From Hoeflea sp. (GTDB lineage: Bacteria; Pseudomonadota; Alphaproteobacteria; Rhizobiales; Rhizobiaceae): DNA of 64,000 bases. Below, one piece after another: positions 1-8,971 of the stretch. The notes under the pieces were generated by a model that did not search any database, had not been told where the DNA came from, and saw only the letters and a program-made list of their open reading frames with translations. Position 1 is the stretch's first letter. Each line of letters begins with the position of its first letter. Both the position numbers and the translations under genes were made by a program. The stretch lies in contig JAHRFE010000009.1 of the NCBI GenBank assembly GCA_019084245.1, positions 62,001 to 126,000 on the forward strand, read 5' to 3'.

Positions 1-218
1 AGCGTCTTGGCGATGTCATTGGCCATGTCGATGACAAAGCCCTGCCATTCGCCGGTGCGCTGGTCCTTGTTGAAGTAGGGCACCTCATTCAGGATCGCCG
101 GAATGCGCAACACGCCGCGCGAACGAATGTCTTCGATCGTGCCTGCGGTCGCGGCACTCACTCCAAGCACGCTTAGTGCCATCACTGCAGCACCGCAGAT
201 CTTGGTCAGATAATTCAT
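1..218 (-). CDS. Amino acid ABC transporter substrate-binding protein (N-terminal part)
   Basis: Only the first 72 codons lie in the window; the gene continues past the left edge. The reading starts at an ATG (216-218) and shows a typical signal peptide: a short basic start, a hydrophobic stretch and a small-residue cleavage region near residues 20-25. The mature start (residues about 26-60) has the pattern of solute-binding proteins of bacterial family 3, including an R-x-R-G-V-L-R-I block and a G-x-W-x-G-F-V-I-D block. Such proteins deliver polar amino acids to a membrane permease. The permease and ATPase encoded at 7511-8967 have no binding protein of their own and belong to the same class, so this is their likely partner (inference). 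Family call is firm; the ligand is not. Confidence 0.85.
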   Translation of the reverse strand, partial: MNYLTKICGAAVMALSVLGVSAATAGTIEDIRSRGVLRIPAILNEVPYFNKDQRTGEWQGFVIDMANDIAKT

Positions 219-378
219 GGTCTGGTTCTCCTAGTTCCCCGGAATCTCATTGATTTCCGTCTCCCCACAAAGGAACTTCGCCTTGTGGGCTTGCCGGTGA
301 AAATCAGCCTATCCCCGAATTGAGCAAGAACAATGCTAGAGAGCACGAGGCACTTATGGGCTTTTTTGTATGTCGATC

Positions 379-1308
379 TCACAGAGGTGTGTGCATTCCT
401 TCGTCACTGGCCGGCGGCTCAAACACCGGCCCAACGAGTTCGCGACGGCAATCTTCAAACAGTTGCTGCACCATCGGATGCTTCTGAAGAAAGCCGGCAT
501 TGCCGAAATACACGCGCACTTCGGGCAGGTTGGTGAGCTTCACCGTGCTGATCGAGGTGTCACCAGGATCGACACACCAGGAGGGAATGATGGAGAAGCC
601 CAATCCTTCCTCGACACAGCGCTTGACGCTCGAACTGCCGGAGGTGGAGATCGAGGGCTGAACGACGGCGCCGTCGCGACCAAGAAAATCGACGGAAATA
701 TTGCGAAGGGTCTGGCCAGGCTCGTAGGTGATGAACGGGCGCCCCGCGGCCCAGCGCGGGATGTCCTGCTGGTCTGGTGGCGGACCCCAGTCTTGGGGGT
801 AGACCAGACTCAGACGATAACTGCCGAGCAAGCGCTGCGGCACCACGGGGTCGCCGAAATAGCGCTCGGAAATGCAAACGTCCAAACTGCCGTTCTTGAC
901 CAGTTCGGCGAGGACGGTGTCGCGCTCGTAGACGGCAAACTCCATTTCCGGAAACGCCTCGCGAAAGCGCGAGAGCACGCTCGGAAAGACATAGAAGAAG
1001 ATCGCCTGGGGCATCCCGACGCGCAATGACGAGCGCTGGTTCTCGATCAGCTTGGTCAGGCGCTCGAGCATGATGTCGAGTTCCGGGTGGAGCAGGTTGT
1101 AGAGCGCGCGTCCCCGCGGCGTCAGCGCGATCCGTTTGGCGCCCTGTTCGGAGTCGAGGAGCTTGCCATTCAGGATCTGTTCCAGCCTGCGCACATGGTT
1201 TGCAGCCGATTGATAGCTGATGTTGAGATCCCGGGCCGCTCCGGAAAACGAGCCGTGTCGAGCCACCTGATAAAAGGTCTGGATAAGTGTGAGGCTGATC
1301 TTGGCCAT
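379..1308 (-). CDS. LysR-family transcriptional regulator
   Basis: A 309-residue protein with the standard LysR layout: an N-terminal winged helix-turn-helix (residues about 5-65, with the F-x-x-V-A-R-H-G-S-F-S-G-A-A pattern) and a C-terminal ligand-binding domain of the periplasmic-binding fold. The frame is open 66 codons further upstream, but the ATG at 1306-1308 is chosen because a good purine-rich ribosome site (aaggag) lies about 10 bases before it and because LysR homology begins there. It is divergent from the flavin dehydrogenase operon starting at 1460, with 151 bases between them. LysR proteins normally control a divergent neighbour, so it likely responds to the amino acid or imino acid handled by that operon (inference). 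Confidence 0.9.
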   Translation of the reverse strand: MAKISLTLIQTFYQVARHGSFSGAARDLNISYQSAANHVRRLEQILNGKLLDSEQGAKRIALTPRGRALYNLLHPELDIMLERLTKLIENQRSSLRVGMPQAIFFYVFPSVLSRFREAFPEMEFAVYERDTVLAELVKNGSLDVCISERYFGDPVVPQRLLGSYRLSLVYPQDWGPPPDQQDIPRWAAGRPFITYEPGQTLRNISVDFLGRDGAVVQPSISTSGSSSVKRCVEEGLGFSIIPSWCVDPGDTSISTVKLTNLPEVRVYFGNAGFLQKHPMVQQLFEDCRRELVGPVFEPPASDEGMHTPL

Positions 1309-1459
1309 GGAATGGTCCCCCTCCTTCTTTGTTAAAGGGGCTGAGTCTTTGTAGCGGATACAAATTTCGTGAACAAGGAAGGCGTTCATCTTGTATCGAC
1401 GCTGACACGCCCTGACCACCAATATCAGTCGCAGCAACCAACAGGGCCCGACTGATCGC

Positions 1460-2635
1460 ATGCAACCCCGTCTCCCATCCACCGCCATCGTTATCGGATC
1501 CGGCATCGTCGGGGCCTCCGTTGCCTATTTCCTGGCCAGGCGCGGGATTGCGGTTCGGTTGATAGAGGCCGTGTCACCAGCCGCGGAAGCGACCGGGGCC
1601 GCGGACGGGGCGGTTTCCGTAGCAAGCAAGAAGCCCGGACCGATGATGCAGGCAGCACTGAAGGGCGTCGCGCTTTTCGGCGAGCTCGCCGACGAGGGAC
1701 TGCTGGCCGGCGCCTTCAAGCGCCGCTCCACTTTCATCGTGGCAGCGTCGGAGGACGAATGCGCCGTCCTTGAGGCCCATGCCAGCGCCCTTGCCGGCGC
1801 AGGCGTCAGGGTCGACACGCTCGACGGCAAAACCCTGAGGGCACGATTTTGCGCCCTCTCTCCCGGTGCGCGCATGGCCATCGAGGTGCATGGAGAAGGT
1901 CATGCGATCGGCTATCAGGTGGTCCATCGGCTGCTGACGGCAGCGAATGTCAAGGTCAGCCGCAACACCAGCGTGCAGGAGCTTATGCTCGACACGAATG
2001 GTCAAAGGATCACGAAGGTTACGACCAGTCGCGGTGATGCACGCGCTGACATTGTGGTGCTGGCTGCCGGCAACGGCTCGGCCGGACTGCTCGGATTGCG
2101 AGACATCCTGAGACCGCGCAAGGGCCAGCTCCTGATCACGGAGCGTGCCCCGGCGTTGAACGCCGCCATGCCTGGCGCGATCATGTCCGGGCGCTATCTG
2201 CTGAGCAAGGGCAGCCAGACCTCCGCAAAGGCAGCACCCGGTCGCGGTCTTGGGCTTGTCATCGATCCCCTGGTCACCGGCCAGTTCCTCATCGGCGGCA
2301 CGCGAGAGGACTTCGGTGACCGATCCACCAATGACATTGATGCCGTTTCGCAAATCCTTCGTGACGCCGTAGCGCTTGTTCCCGGACTTGCATCGCTTCG
2401 GTTGCTGCGCAGTTTCGCCGGGGTGCGCACTGCCGTCGTGGATGGCTTACCGCTGGTCGGGCGCATACCCGGGACAGAAAACGGCTTCGTCGCAACCGGG
2501 TTCGAAGGCGACGGGATCTGCCTGGGGCCGGTCATGGGCAAGTCGATCGTTCAGATGATCTGCGGCGAACCCACCGATGTTGATCTTTCCGTCTTCGATC
2601 CTTCACGCTTCGTCCTGTCAGGAGCCCTGCAATGA
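1460..2635 (+). CDS. FAD-dependent oxidoreductase, D-hydroxyproline dehydrogenase beta-type subunit
   Basis: A 391-residue protein of the DAO family. The N-terminal FAD-binding Rossmann motif (G-S-G-I-V-G, residues 13-18) sits where expected, which supports this start although no good ribosome site is visible. The C-terminal part carries the usual R-x-x-A-G-x-R and G-F-E-G-D-G-I type blocks of glycine/D-amino acid oxidases. It is followed, with overlaps of a few bases, by a small [2Fe-2S] protein and a larger FAD/NAD protein. This trio matches the composition of the hetero-oligomeric D-hydroxyproline dehydrogenase (LhpB-LhpF-LhpE) and of HcnABC hydrogen cyanide synthase. It probably oxidises a D-amino acid or cyclic imino acid and passes electrons to the respiratory chain. 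Substrate is inferred only. Confidence 0.8.
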   Translation: MQPRLPSTAIVIGSGIVGASVAYFLARRGIAVRLIEAVSPAAEATGAADGAVSVASKKPGPMMQAALKGVALFGELADEGLLAGAFKRRSTFIVAASEDECAVLEAHASALAGAGVRVDTLDGKTLRARFCALSPGARMAIEVHGEGHAIGYQVVHRLLTAANVKVSRNTSVQELMLDTNGQRITKVTTSRGDARADIVVLAAGNGSAGLLGLRDILRPRKGQLLITERAPALNAAMPGAIMSGRYLLSKGSQTSAKAAPGRGLGLVIDPLVTGQFLIGGTREDFGDRSTNDIDAVSQILRDAVALVPGLASLRLLRSFAGVRTAVVDGLPLVGRIPGTENGFVATGFEGDGICLGPVMGKSIVQMICGEPTDVDLSVFDPSRFVLSGALQ

Positions 2636-2886
2636 GCGGTCAGACCTTCGTCTGGAAGGGAAAGGACGTCCCGTTCCGCAGCGGCGAGAGCATTGCCGCC
2701 GCCCTTGAGGCCGCAGGCGTCTTCAGCTTTGGTACTGACACATTCGGTCAGGACTTTCGCTATTTTTGCGGCATCGGCGCCTGCCAGGGCTGTCTGGTGC
2801 GGGTTGACGGTCTGCTTCGTGAAGCCTGCCTTACCGTAGCCCGGCCCGGTATGCGCGTAGGAAGCCCGGAGGACGGCCATGACTGA
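2632..2886 (+). CDS. Small (2Fe-2S)-binding subunit of the flavin dehydrogenase
   Basis: An 84-residue protein overlapping the end of the DAO subunit by four bases (ATGA) and the start of the next gene by eight. It has the short ferredoxin-like fold of HcnA/LhpF proteins: a cysteine cluster C-G-I-G-A-C-Q-G-C near residues 46-54 and one more cysteine about 12 residues later, enough to hold one plant-type [2Fe-2S] cluster. The tight overlaps indicate translational coupling and a fixed stoichiometry with its neighbours. Its job is electron transfer between the two flavoprotein subunits (known for the family). Confidence 0.85.
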   Translation: MSGQTFVWKGKDVPFRSGESIAAALEAAGVFSFGTDTFGQDFRYFCGIGACQGCLVRVDGLLREACLTVARPGMRVGSPEDGHD

Positions 2887-4249
2887 CGCCGAGATCACTG
2901 TTATCGGCGCGGGCCCGTCCGGGATGGTTGCTGCCACCACCCTTTCGAAAGTTGGCTATCACGTCGAGATCATCGAACAGCGCGAAACACTGGGTGGAGC
3001 CATTTATCGCCAACCCGTCGAGAGCGCCATGGCAGGCGGCCCGGCTGCCGGCTCAAACGCCCGCTGGAAGACGATCAGAAACGCCTTCGTCAAACAGGCG
3101 ATACCGGTGCGGTGCGGCACAGTGTTCCTTGGCATCGACGGCGATGGGCTGGTACTCATCGAGGATCGTCGAAAAGGTCGCGTGGAACGCTTGCGCCGAA
3201 AAGGCGTGGTGGTTGCAGTGGGCGCCGTGGAGAAGGTCTATCCGCGGACCGGATGGCACCTTCCCGGCGTTTCCACGGCGGGCGGCCTGCAGGTGATGAT
3301 GAAGGAAACCGGCCGCGCGCCGGAAGGGCGTGTGCTGCTCGCGGGCAACGGTCCGCTGCTGATAGCGGTCGCCGCGCAAATGGCCCGGCTGGGCAACCCT
3401 CCGGCAGCTCTCGTCGAGGCCGGTGATCCGTTCGGCCATATGGCGACGGGTGTCGCCCTGCTCAAGCACCCCGCACTGCTGCAGGAAGCCTTGCTCTACC
3501 TGATGGATGTCTATCGAAGCCGCATCCCCTGGCTTCGCGGCGCGCATGTCACATCAATCGAGAAGGAAGGCCCGGCGCTGCTTGTCCGGATCGAGCGCAA
3601 AGGTCTTGAAAAGCGCATGAGCGTGGACCGCATCGGATTGCATGACGGCATCCGCTGCAATGATTTCGGGCTGCCGCCCGAGACCCTGTCATCAAAAGAT
3701 GCCCCGGTCGTCGTCAGGGCAGGCGACTGCCGCGAGGCGCTCGGTGCAATTGCGGCCGAAGCTGACGGCGCACGGGCTGCCCAAAGATTGGCGAACATCC
3801 TGTCAGGATCCGCCGAGGCTTCGGGCCTCGACGCGGCAATCAATCGGACGCGACAGGCGCAGGACCTGCTGGCGCGACTGTTCGCGCCGATCGGCAACGT
3901 CTCGCCGCTGGCAATATGCTCCGATGAGACAATCCTGTGCCGCTGCGAGGCAAAGACCGTTGGCGATCTGCGAAGCCTGTGCCAGCACCTGCATCCGATG
4001 ACCGGCCGTGAGGTCAAGCTCAACGGACGCTTTGCCATGGGCGCATGTCAAGGCCGCTTCTGCGCCGACAATACGGCAAGCCTTATGGCGCTGATGAATG
4101 CGGACAGTGCCGATCTTCCACCCCGGGCAGAAGACCTGACCGGTCGCCGCTGGCCGGTCAGGCCTGTTTCCATCGCTGCGCTTACCGCTGCGGCAAACCC
4201 GAATACAGAAAAACCGAATAATGAGGTTGAGCAAGATGACGCAAGCTAG
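2879..4249 (+). CDS. FAD/NAD-binding oxidoreductase with C-terminal iron-sulfur domain (alpha-type subunit)
   Basis: A 456-residue protein. Residues about 7-35 form a Rossmann FAD motif (I-G-A-G-P-S-G-M); a second nucleotide-binding fold occupies the middle. The C-terminal quarter has four conserved cysteines in a C-R-C and a G-A-C-Q-G-R-F-C arrangement, the BFD-like [2Fe-2S] domain typical of HcnB/LhpE subunits. It overlaps the small iron-sulfur gene upstream and the aldehyde dehydrogenase downstream (14 bases). Together with the two preceding genes it should form one membrane-associated dehydrogenase complex. Confidence 0.85.
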   Translation: MTDAEITVIGAGPSGMVAATTLSKVGYHVEIIEQRETLGGAIYRQPVESAMAGGPAAGSNARWKTIRNAFVKQAIPVRCGTVFLGIDGDGLVLIEDRRKGRVERLRRKGVVVAVGAVEKVYPRTGWHLPGVSTAGGLQVMMKETGRAPEGRVLLAGNGPLLIAVAAQMARLGNPPAALVEAGDPFGHMATGVALLKHPALLQEALLYLMDVYRSRIPWLRGAHVTSIEKEGPALLVRIERKGLEKRMSVDRIGLHDGIRCNDFGLPPETLSSKDAPVVVRAGDCREALGAIAAEADGARAAQRLANILSGSAEASGLDAAINRTRQAQDLLARLFAPIGNVSPLAICSDETILCRCEAKTVGDLRSLCQHLHPMTGREVKLNGRFAMGACQGRFCADNTASLMALMNADSADLPPRAEDLTGRRWPVRPVSIAALTAAANPNTEKPNNEVEQDDAS

Positions 4250-5633
4250 ACGCCTGGCGCCCGAGACTGCAAATGCGATATTGGTTCGCAATCCTTTCAG
4301 TGGCGCAGAAGTGGGCGAAGTCGCGATTTCGACTGCCAGCGAAATTGCAGCGGCCGTCGCTCGCGCCAAGGTGGCCCAGCATGGATTCCGCCATTCGACG
4401 CCCGCTGTTCGCCGAGCTCTGCTGAACAATCTGGCCGCCGAGATTGCGGCTGATGCCGAGACAATGGCGCGTCTGATTTCGGATGAAATGGGCAAGACAA
4501 TCCGCGAGGCGCGCAACGAGGTGCGTCGGGCGCAGAATACGCTGAAGCTTTCGGGCGACGCTGCGACTTTTCTCGATGGCGAGGCGCTTCATTGCGGGAT
4601 TGTCGAGGGCGGGGCCGACCGCATGGCAACCATCACCTACGAACCTGTTGGTGTGATTGGCGCTGTAACGCCCTTCAACTATCCGCTCAACCTGCTGTGC
4701 CACAAGCTTGGCCCGGCCATCGCCGCCGGCAATGCGGTGGTCGCCAAGCCTTCGCCCAAGGCGCCACTGGCCGCACAGCGGCTGCGCGAACTCGCGCTCA
4801 AGGCCGGCTGGCCCGCGGATCTTTTCCAGATCGTGCAAGGCGGGGCCGACGCTGCCCTTTCACTGGTGCAATCGCCAATCAACCTCCTGTCCTTCACCGG
4901 AGGTCCCGATGCCGGACTGGCGCTGAAGCGGGCCTCTGGCCTGGTGCGTTGCCTGATGGAGCTTGGCGGCAATGATCCATTGTTCGTATTGCCCGATGCC
5001 GATCTCGACAAGGCCGTCGCCACCACCATCGGCCACCGTTTCGAAATTGCGGGTCAGAGCTGCGCCGCCGTCAAGAAACTCTACCTGCACCGGGACATAG
5101 AGAAGACCTTCACCGAGAAACTCCTCGCGGCTGTCGACGCGGTGGAGTTCGGAAATCCCGCCCTTGAAGAAACGGACATGGGCACTGTCATCGACCTTGC
5201 TGCCGCGCAGGCCGTCGCCGCGCGCGTAGAGGCGACAATTGCGCGTGGCGCCAAACTGTTGACTGGCGGAAACCACGACGGAACAGTCTTTGCTCCTACG
5301 GTGATTTCCGGCGTTGATCCTTCGTCGCCCGTCATCGCCGACGAGACCTTCGGACCGATTATCGCCATCCGCAGCTTCGAGGATCCAAGCGAGGCGATCG
5401 CCGAGGTCAACGCCGGTTCCTATGGCCTTCAGGCGGGTGTTTTCACCAATGACCACGCCCTGATCAAGATGTTCTCCCGCGATCTCGTGGTTGGCGGGGT
5501 GATGATCAACGAAGGACCCGATTTCCGCGTCGAGCACGTGCCATTTGGCGGCGTCAAGCGCTCAGGCCTCGGTCGCGAAGGGGTGCGCATAGCGCTTCGC
5601 GAAATGTCTGAAACAAAAGTGGTCATCGATTGA
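4236..5633 (+). CDS. NAD(P)-dependent aldehyde dehydrogenase
   Basis: A 465-residue aldehyde dehydrogenase with all key residues visible: the oxyanion asparagine in T-P-F-N-Y-P (N148), the general base in M-E-L-G-G-N (E242) and the catalytic cysteine in G-Q-S-C (C276). It is closest in feel to the lactaldehyde/succinate-semialdehyde/GAPN-like branch, with a length normal for that group. The ATG at 4236 is preferred over one at 4221 because a ribosome site (gaggttgag) precedes it. In this operon it probably oxidises a semialdehyde, for example the allysine that a lysine 6-dehydrogenase would produce (inference from the gene at 8972). Confidence 0.85.
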   Translation: MTQARRLAPETANAILVRNPFSGAEVGEVAISTASEIAAAVARAKVAQHGFRHSTPAVRRALLNNLAAEIAADAETMARLISDEMGKTIREARNEVRRAQNTLKLSGDAATFLDGEALHCGIVEGGADRMATITYEPVGVIGAVTPFNYPLNLLCHKLGPAIAAGNAVVAKPSPKAPLAAQRLRELALKAGWPADLFQIVQGGADAALSLVQSPINLLSFTGGPDAGLALKRASGLVRCLMELGGNDPLFVLPDADLDKAVATTIGHRFEIAGQSCAAVKKLYLHRDIEKTFTEKLLAAVDAVEFGNPALEETDMGTVIDLAAAQAVAARVEATIARGAKLLTGGNHDGTVFAPTVISGVDPSSPVIADETFGPIIAIRSFEDPSEAIAEVNAGSYGLQAGVFTNDHALIKMFSRDLVVGGVMINEGPDFRVEHVPFGGVKRSGLGREGVRIALREMSETKVVID

Positions 5634-5643
5634 GGAGGCAACC

Positions 5644-6393
5644 ATGCGCATCGGCATAATGGGGGCGTCAGGCCGTGTCGGCACCAAGCTCGTGGAGACC
5701 ATCATCGCCAGCCCGGGCCTCGAGTTGGCCGCGGCCCTGGTATCCGCTGCCTCGCGGCTCAATGGTTCGTCTGTTGCAGGTGGCGGAATCGAGTACCGGG
5801 CGGCCGACGCGGCAATCAACAGCCACTGCGATGTCATCATCGATTTCTCCAAGCCGGATGCAAGCCTCGCCCTGCAGGAGAGCATCGGCGGCAAGGCGAT
5901 CCCCATGGTAATCGGAACGACGGGTTTTTCTGCTGACGAGGAGGCGAGGCTACTTGGTTATTCCAAATATCGACCGATGCTTGTCAGCGCCAATTTCGCC
6001 CACGGTTTCGAAGCCTTCCGGCTCGCCGTCCTCGGATTTGCGCGGCAGATGCCGGCGGCAGAGCCGACGGTCATGGAAACCTATCATACACGGAAAAAAT
6101 CCGATCCGTCGGGCACCTCTCATTTGCTGGCTGATCAGCTTTGCGAAGCCCGAAGCACGGTGATGGGGTTTGCCGCCCAAAGACCGTCCATATCCGTGCA
6201 CCGCGAAGGCGAGACAGTTGGGATCAATGCAGTGCGCTTCGACATGGGCTCAGCCGAACTGGTGATGACCTATCAGGTGCACACGCTTGCGGCTTACGCC
6301 GAAGGAGCGATCGCGGCTGCCCAATGGCTCATCTCCGAACCGCGCGCACCTGGCCGCTACAGCCTGGCAGACAGCCTTAACGACAATGATTGA
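5644..6393 (+). CDS. dapB: Dihydrodipicolinate reductase-like protein (DapB family, divergent)
   Basis: A 249-residue protein of DapB length and layout. The nucleotide motif G-A-S-G-R-V-G (residues 7-13), the I-I-D-F-S block (65-69), G-T-T-G (91-94) and the S-G-T substrate motif (156-158) are present. The catalytic region normally reads E-x-H-H-x-x-K; here it is E-T-Y-H-T-R-K, so the first histidine is replaced by tyrosine (Y147). A good ribosome site (gaggagg) precedes the ATG. It sits in a catabolic operon beside a DapA-like gene, not in a housekeeping context, so it is likely a paralogue acting on a related cyclic imine. The gene symbol names the family, not a proven lysine-synthesis role. 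Confidence 0.75.
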   Translation: MRIGIMGASGRVGTKLVETIIASPGLELAAALVSAASRLNGSSVAGGGIEYRAADAAINSHCDVIIDFSKPDASLALQESIGGKAIPMVIGTTGFSADEEARLLGYSKYRPMLVSANFAHGFEAFRLAVLGFARQMPAAEPTVMETYHTRKKSDPSGTSHLLADQLCEARSTVMGFAAQRPSISVHREGETVGINAVRFDMGSAELVMTYQVHTLAAYAEGAIAAAQWLISEPRAPGRYSLADSLNDND

Positions 6394-6406
6394 GAGGAAT
6401 ACAGCC

Positions 6407-7324
6407 ATGAACGAACTCGCTCGCCAATTCAACGGCGTTTTCACCGCCCTGATCACGCCCTTCAAGGATGGCGCTGTCGACACCGTCGCCTTTGATGCGC
6501 TTGTGGAGCGACAATTGGCAGCCGGGATAACCGGGCTTGTGCCCGTTGGCACGACCGGCGAGGCGGCCACGCTTTCAGACGAGGAAGCCGATGCACTCAT
6601 TGCCCGGACCGTCAGGCTTGCAGCCGGGCGCGCTTTGGTAATGGCGGGCGCGGGCGCCAACGATACAAAAAAGACGATCGAGAAGGTGCGACGGGCAGAA
6701 GCCGCCGGCGCTGATGCCGTGTTGATCGTCACCCCGTACTACAACAAGCCGACGCAGGCAGGACTTGTCGCCCACTATAGCGCCGCCGCCGAGGCCACAT
6801 CGCTTCCCGTGATGCTTTACTCCGTCCCGGGACGGTGCGGGGTAGAAATCGCGCCTGAAACCTGCGCCCTGCTGATCCAGAAACATGCCAATATCGTTGG
6901 CATCAAGGAAGCTGGCGGTTCAGCCGGCAGGGTCACGCAACTGCGCGCGGCGTGCGGCGACCGACTGATCATTCACTCGGGCGATGACGGTTTGACGCTG
7001 CCCTTTCTCTCGCTGGGCGCCCTGGGCGTCACCAGCGTTGTCGCCAATGTCGCGCCAGGCGAAATGGTGAAGCTGGTGGAGGCCTGGAAGCGCGGTGACG
7101 CGGCTCAGGCGCTCATGCTCCATGAACTGATTGCTGAACTGACCGAAGGCATGTTCATCGAATCCAACCCGGGACCGGTGAAAGCGGCGCTGGCGATTGC
7201 AAATCTGGCAGGGCCAGAAATGCGCCTGCCCATGGTTCCCGTATCCGCAGCCAATCGCGAGCGCCTCTCGGACATCCTCGGACGCTTCACCTCCGCGTCT
7301 GCCACCTTCCAAGAAAGGTGCTAA
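6407..7324 (+). CDS. dapA: 4-hydroxy-tetrahydrodipicolinate synthase-like aldolase (DapA family)
   Basis: A 305-residue class I aldolase of the DapA/NAL family. The Schiff-base lysine lies in G-I-K-E-A (K167); the G-T-T-G-E motif (T49, T50), the tyrosine in T-P-Y-Y-N-K (Y112), the tyrosine in L-Y-S-V-P (Y138) and the arginine of P-G-R (R143) match the residues that in true DapA form the relay and bind the substrate carboxylate. The ATG at 6407 is used because the frame upstream runs into dapB and a gagaggaat site precedes it. It may condense or cleave a pyruvate-containing product in the operon's pathway. A role in ordinary lysine synthesis is possible but less likely given the neighbours. 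Confidence 0.8.
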   Translation: MNELARQFNGVFTALITPFKDGAVDTVAFDALVERQLAAGITGLVPVGTTGEAATLSDEEADALIARTVRLAAGRALVMAGAGANDTKKTIEKVRRAEAAGADAVLIVTPYYNKPTQAGLVAHYSAAAEATSLPVMLYSVPGRCGVEIAPETCALLIQKHANIVGIKEAGGSAGRVTQLRAACGDRLIIHSGDDGLTLPFLSLGALGVTSVVANVAPGEMVKLVEAWKRGDAAQALMLHELIAELTEGMFIESNPGPVKAALAIANLAGPEMRLPMVPVSAANRERLSDILGRFTSASATFQERC

Positions 7325-7424
7325 GCGACATCATCAGCTTTGCATTGCCTGTGGCGGATGGCCATAGGACTATCAGTTTTTGGCCTGCTGCATGACAGCT
7401 GCCAAAGAAGACAGGGGAACAAGA

Positions 7425-7514
7425 ATGACACAAAGGACTGACGCGAACCGGTGTCTCCGGTCTGATCATCATACTTTCGCGCAGGCGCGTCGGAAAACGG
7501 GGGGGCTGGAATGA
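7425..7514 (+). CDS. Possible 29-codon leader ORF coupled to the permease gene
   Basis: In the 186-base gap before the permease an ATG at 7425 follows a ribosome-site-like caggggaac and opens a frame of 29 codons. Its TGA overlaps the permease ATG as ATGA. The peptide is basic and polar and matches no family I know. The coupled stop suggests a translational leader, but the gap could equally be untranslated. Confidence 0.3.
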   Translation: MTQRTDANRCLRSDHHTFAQARRKTGGLE

Positions 7515-8176
7515 CCTACACCTGGGATTTCCATTCGGTCTGGCAGTACTGGGACCTGTTCCTCTGGGGGCTCTGGATCACAGTCGTCTACACCTTGGGC
7601 TCGATAGCGTTCGGCGTGGCGATTGGCTTTGCCACCTGTGCCGCGCGGCTATCCGGATCGATGATCCTGATCAGCATCGCGCGGGTCTATCAGGAAATCT
7701 TCCGCTGCACGCCGCTGCTCGTCCAGCTCCTGTGGTTCTACTACGCCTTCCCTCTTCTGGTCGGCGCTTCCATCGACAACCGTGTTGCAGCCATGCTGAC
7801 GCTTTCGCTCTACGTCGGCGCCTTCTATGCGGAGATCTTTCGCGGCGCGATCGTCTCGATTGACCGGGGACAGCGCGAAGCGGCCGCAGCAATCGGCATG
7901 AGTCCCTGGCAATCCATGACGCGGATCATTCTTCCGCAAGCGATGAAGCGCGCTCTGCCGGCCTTCATCAACCAGTCGGTCATCCAGTTCAAGAACACCT
8001 CGTTGGTATCCGTCATCTCGGTTGCCGATCTCGCCTATATGGCTGCTGTGGTAAACGGTCAGACCTATCGGCCACTGGAATCCTACACACTGATGGCTTT
8101 CCTTTACATTGCCATGCTCTTGCCGATCACACAGGCTGCAGACTGGGTGGAGCGCCGCCTGAGGGTGAGCGACTAA
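7511..8176 (+). CDS. Polar amino acid ABC transporter permease
   Basis: A 221-residue inner-membrane protein of the HisMQ/GlnP class with about five membrane segments. The coupling-helix EAA-type loop is visible ([10 protein letters not shown] near residues 119-128). Only one permease gene is present, so a homodimer is likely. The stop overlaps the ATPase start (TAATG at 8174-8178). With the ATPase and the binding protein at the left edge it would make a complete amino acid importer serving the catabolic enzymes of this operon. Confidence 0.9.
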   Translation: MTYTWDFHSVWQYWDLFLWGLWITVVYTLGSIAFGVAIGFATCAARLSGSMILISIARVYQEIFRCTPLLVQLLWFYYAFPLLVGASIDNRVAAMLTLSLYVGAFYAEIFRGAIVSIDRGQREAAAAIGMSPWQSMTRIILPQAMKRALPAFINQSVIQFKNTSLVSVISVADLAYMAAVVNGQTYRPLESYTLMAFLYIAMLLPITQAADWVERRLRVSD

Positions 8177-8967
8177 TGGAACGGATGCAACACATGTCAA
8201 AGAACACAGACCCTGGTGAAGCCGTGATCGAAGCCATCGGCCTGCACAAGAGCTACGGCCCGATCGAAGTCCTCAAGGGGCTCGATCTGAAGCTGGAGCG
8301 CGGTGAGGTCGTTGCCCTTATTGGCCCGTCAGGTTCGGGGAAGTCGACCTTCATCCGCTGCCTCAACATGATGGAGATACCCACTGATGGCACCATCCGG
8401 TTTCGGCAGAAACCGATCGGCAAGTCCTTTCGCGACAAAGGCGCCCATTTGGGTATCGGGACGCTTCGGCGCCACGTCGGAATGGTGTTTCAACACTTCA
8501 ATCTGTTCCCGCACAAGACGGTCTTGGAGAACGTTACGGAAGGACCAATCGTGGTGTGTGGCCGTCCGAAACGGGAGGCCGAAGCCTTGGCTATGGAACT
8601 TCTGAATCAGGTTGGGCTGGCCGAGAAACACGCTGCCTACCCCAACCATCTGTCGGGAGGACAGAAGCAGCGGGTCGCCATTGCAAGGGCGCTGGCGATG
8701 GAGCCGGAAGTCTTGTTGTTGGATGAAGTGACCAGCGCACTCGATCCGGAACTGGTGGGTGAGGTGCTCGCCGTTATCCGGAACCTTGCAGAAAACGGAA
8801 TGACGATGGCCATCGTCACCCATGAAATGGCCTTCGCAGCCGATGTTGCCAGCCGGGTGATCTTCCTGGATCAGGGTGTAATTGCTGAAACTGGAACCCC
8901 GGAGGACGTGATCCTGAACCCGCAAAACCCCAGACTTCAGGGCTTCGTCGCTCGGTTCAAGGGCTAA
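8176..8967 (+). CDS. Amino acid ABC transporter ATP-binding protein
   Basis: A 263-residue ATPase with Walker A G-P-S-G-S-G-K-S, the signature L-S-G-G-Q-K-Q-R, Walker B L-L-L-D-E and the switch histidine in V-T-H-E-M. These and the short length match GlnQ/HisP proteins. Start codon overlaps the permease stop by one base, so the two are translationally coupled. A second possible start lies six codons in. Confidence 0.92.
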   Translation: MERMQHMSKNTDPGEAVIEAIGLHKSYGPIEVLKGLDLKLERGEVVALIGPSGSGKSTFIRCLNMMEIPTDGTIRFRQKPIGKSFRDKGAHLGIGTLRRHVGMVFQHFNLFPHKTVLENVTEGPIVVCGRPKREAEALAMELLNQVGLAEKHAAYPNHLSGGQKQRVAIARALAMEPEVLLLDEVTSALDPELVGEVLAVIRNLAENGMTMAIVTHEMAFAADVASRVIFLDQGVIAETGTPEDVILNPQNPRLQGFVARFKG

Positions 8968-8971
8968 GCGC

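Noticed and set aside
560-1465. 301-codon minus-strand open frame overlapping the LysR gene
   Set aside because: It is an alternative frame of the LysR gene; the LysR frame has clear domains and a ribosome site.
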